From positions 1-7,522 of the forward strand of contig OMSZ01000011.1 of the NCBI GenBank assembly GCA_900313855.1: DNA of 7,522 nt. The letters run 5' to 3'. This stretch comes from an uncultured Eubacteriales bacterium. Lineage in GTDB: Bacteria; Bacillota; Clostridia; Lachnospirales; Lachnospiraceae. This document shows, piece after piece, positions 6,791-7,522 of this stretch. The notes beneath the pieces were generated by a model, which was given only the letters and a program-made list of their open reading frames with translations, searched no databases and was not told where the DNA came from. Numbering within the stretch: the first letter of the stretch is position 1; every line of letters begins with the position of its first letter. Both the position numbers and the translations under genes were made by a program.

Positions 6791-6796
6791 CTCCTT
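6791..6796 (-). promoter_or_regulatory. Ribosome binding site that sets the start of the SAHH-like gene
   Basis: AAGGAG on the minus strand lies 9 nt before the ATG at 6781 (6 nt before a GTG at 6784). The longest open frame would begin at a TTG at 6799, but this Shine-Dalgarno sequence would then be inside the coding sequence. ATG 6781 is the better start; GTG 6784 is the alternative, adding one residue. Confidence 0.75.
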
Positions 6797-6810
6797 CAAT
6801 CCCCAATACT

Positions 6811-7110
6811 CTACTCAATGTTAAGAATATCAGAAAAACCTGTTATCTCAAATATCTCCTTCAGATCATCAGAAACATTCTTCACTACCATCTCTCCCTG
6901 CTTGTTCATAATCTTCTGAGCAGAAAGAAGCACGCGAAGTCCTGCAGATGATATATACTCAAGAGCGTTGAAATCAAATACCAGACTCTCTACACCCTCT
7001 ATATTACCCTTAACCTCTTTCTCAAGGTCAGGCGCTGTTGTAGTGTCAAGCCTTCCTGTAAGCTCAATAGTCAAATTATTTCCTTCAGATTTTTTCTCAA
7101 TGTTTAACAT
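6811..7110 (-). CDS. STAS-domain anti-anti-sigma factor-like protein (SpoIIAA/RsbV family)
   Basis: A single STAS domain fills the whole 99-residue protein, the usual size for SpoIIAA/RsbV-type anti-sigma antagonists. Visible signatures are the N-terminal strand LTIELTGRLDTTTAPDLE (about 13-30), the core strand SLVFDFNALEYISSAGLRV (about 42-60) and the C-terminal EIFEITGFSDI (85-95). The motif YISSAGLR corresponds to the (M/L)DSSG phosphorylation loop, so Ser54 or Ser55 (more likely Ser55) is the expected phosphoacceptor. By family knowledge, a SpoIIAB/RsbW-type kinase phosphorylates it and a SpoIIE/RsbU-type PP2C phosphatase restores it. Candidates for both lie downstream in the same operon: HATPase domains at 1076-1486 and at the end of 3489-5309, and the phosphatase at 1476-3476. 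The ATG is preceded by AAAGGAGA at 7 nt spacing, overlapping the stop region of the previous gene. No sigma factor is adjacent, so its final partner is unknown. Confidence 0.93.
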   Translation of the reverse strand: MLNIEKKSEGNNLTIELTGRLDTTTAPDLEKEVKGNIEGVESLVFDFNALEYISSAGLRVLLSAQKIMNKQGEMVVKNVSDDLKEIFEITGFSDILNIE

Positions 7111-7123
7111 GTTATATCTCCTT

Positions 7124-7522
7124 TCAATTTCCGCCCATTACACCAGCCTGCTTCTGATTTACAGTCTTCTTTACAGGCGCTGGTCTTCTTTGTGCCAAAT
7201 TCTGCTGAACAGTTTTATTATTATTCATCTCGGCAGCTCTATCCTTCGCCATATTATGAATTTTCTGGCTATTATTGGCCATGGCCGCAATCTTCTTAGG
7301 TGAAATAAATTTGTCAGGCGAGCCCGGAACCATCAGGGAATCAACAAATGCTTTTGAACTAATCTGCATATTCTTATAATCCTCAAGGGTCATGTTGCCG
7401 CCATCCTTATTATTAGGCAGCTTGCCGCCATTAGCTCTGTACATCTGCCCTATCATGGCATAAGCGGAATCCTCAATGAAGCTCTGCCTGTTGTCGTACT
7501 TTCCTGTCTCAAGTCTATTAAG
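7124..7522 (-). CDS. C-terminal part of an unrecognised protein (5' end outside window)
   Basis: I do not recognise this protein. The frame is open from the TGA at 7126-7124 up to the window edge, giving at least 132 residues. An ATG at 7456 exists, but the frame continues 22 codons upstream of it without a stop (reading LNRLETGKYDN at the edge), and I saw no convincing ribosome site there, so 7456 is probably internal and the gene is truncated by the window. The visible part is hydrophilic, with no membrane segment. A middle section contains MTLEDYKNMQISSKAFVDSL and KFISPKKIAAMANNSQKIHN. The last ~35 residues are rich in Asn, Gln, Lys and Pro (MNNNKTVQQNLAQRRPAPVKK) and end GVMGGN, which looks disordered. 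It ends 13 bp before the STAS gene, whose ribosome site starts right at this stop codon, so it is very likely the upstream member of the same operon. Function is unknown. Confidence 0.7.
   Translation of the reverse strand, partial: LNRLETGKYDNRQSFIEDSAYAMIGQMYRANGGKLPNNKDGGNMTLEDYKNMQISSKAFVDSLMVPGSPDKFISPKKIAAMANNSQKIHNMAKDRAAEMNNNKTVQQNLAQRRPAPVKKTVNQKQAGVMGGN

Noticed and set aside
6782..6799. TTG start for the SAHH-like protein, giving 495 residues
   Set aside because: The only good Shine-Dalgarno sequence lies inside the first codons of this version, and an ATG or GTG follows at proper spacing.

Overview
All recognisable genes lie on the minus strand, so transcription runs from the high-coordinate end of the window to the low end. 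Moderate GC, strong AAGGAG-type ribosome sites, SpoIIAA/SpoIIAB/SpoIIE-type regulators and an acetolactate decarboxylase point to a Firmicute. I think an anaerobic gut- or rumen-type Clostridia (Lachnospiraceae-like) is most likely, but this is inferred from protein flavour only; no rRNA or marker gene is present.

Layout in transcription order: (1) 7522-7124, the 3' end of an unrecognised protein with a low-complexity Asn/Gln/Lys-rich tail; (2) 7110-6811, a STAS-domain anti-anti-sigma-type protein; (3) 6781-5312, a 489-residue protein with the fold signatures of S-adenosylhomocysteine hydrolase, including the NAD-binding GxGxxG, but with several catalytic positions changed; (4) 5309-3489, a MATE-family transporter fused at its C terminus to a SpoIIAB/RsbW-like HATPase domain; (5) 3476-1476, a polytopic membrane protein with HAMP and SpoIIE/RsbU-type PP2C phosphatase domains; (6) 1486-1076, a free-standing SpoIIAB/RsbW-like HATPase; (7) 821-87, acetolactate decarboxylase. 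Genes 1-6 are separated by at most 29 bp or overlap, which indicates one transcription unit.

Together the set forms a complete partner-switching module: one STAS protein, one membrane-sensing phosphatase and two kinase-type HATPase domains, one soluble and one tethered to a transporter. No sigma factor is visible. The usual gene next to the STAS/kinase pair is replaced by a transporter fusion and an SAHH-like NAD-binding protein. My working inference is that the switch controls membrane transport and/or the SAHH-like protein, or reports transporter state, rather than (or as well as) controlling transcription. This is the most unusual content of the window.

Between gene 6 and alsD lies a 209-bp imperfect palindrome (854-1062) with perfect 17-bp terminal inverted repeats and flanking 14-bp direct repeats. 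It has the anatomy of a MITE with its target-site duplication. Removing it and one repeat copy leaves a 31-bp gap between the HATPase stop and the alsD start, so alsD was probably the tight seventh gene of the operon before the insertion. The final 86 bases below alsD hold no gene I can support.
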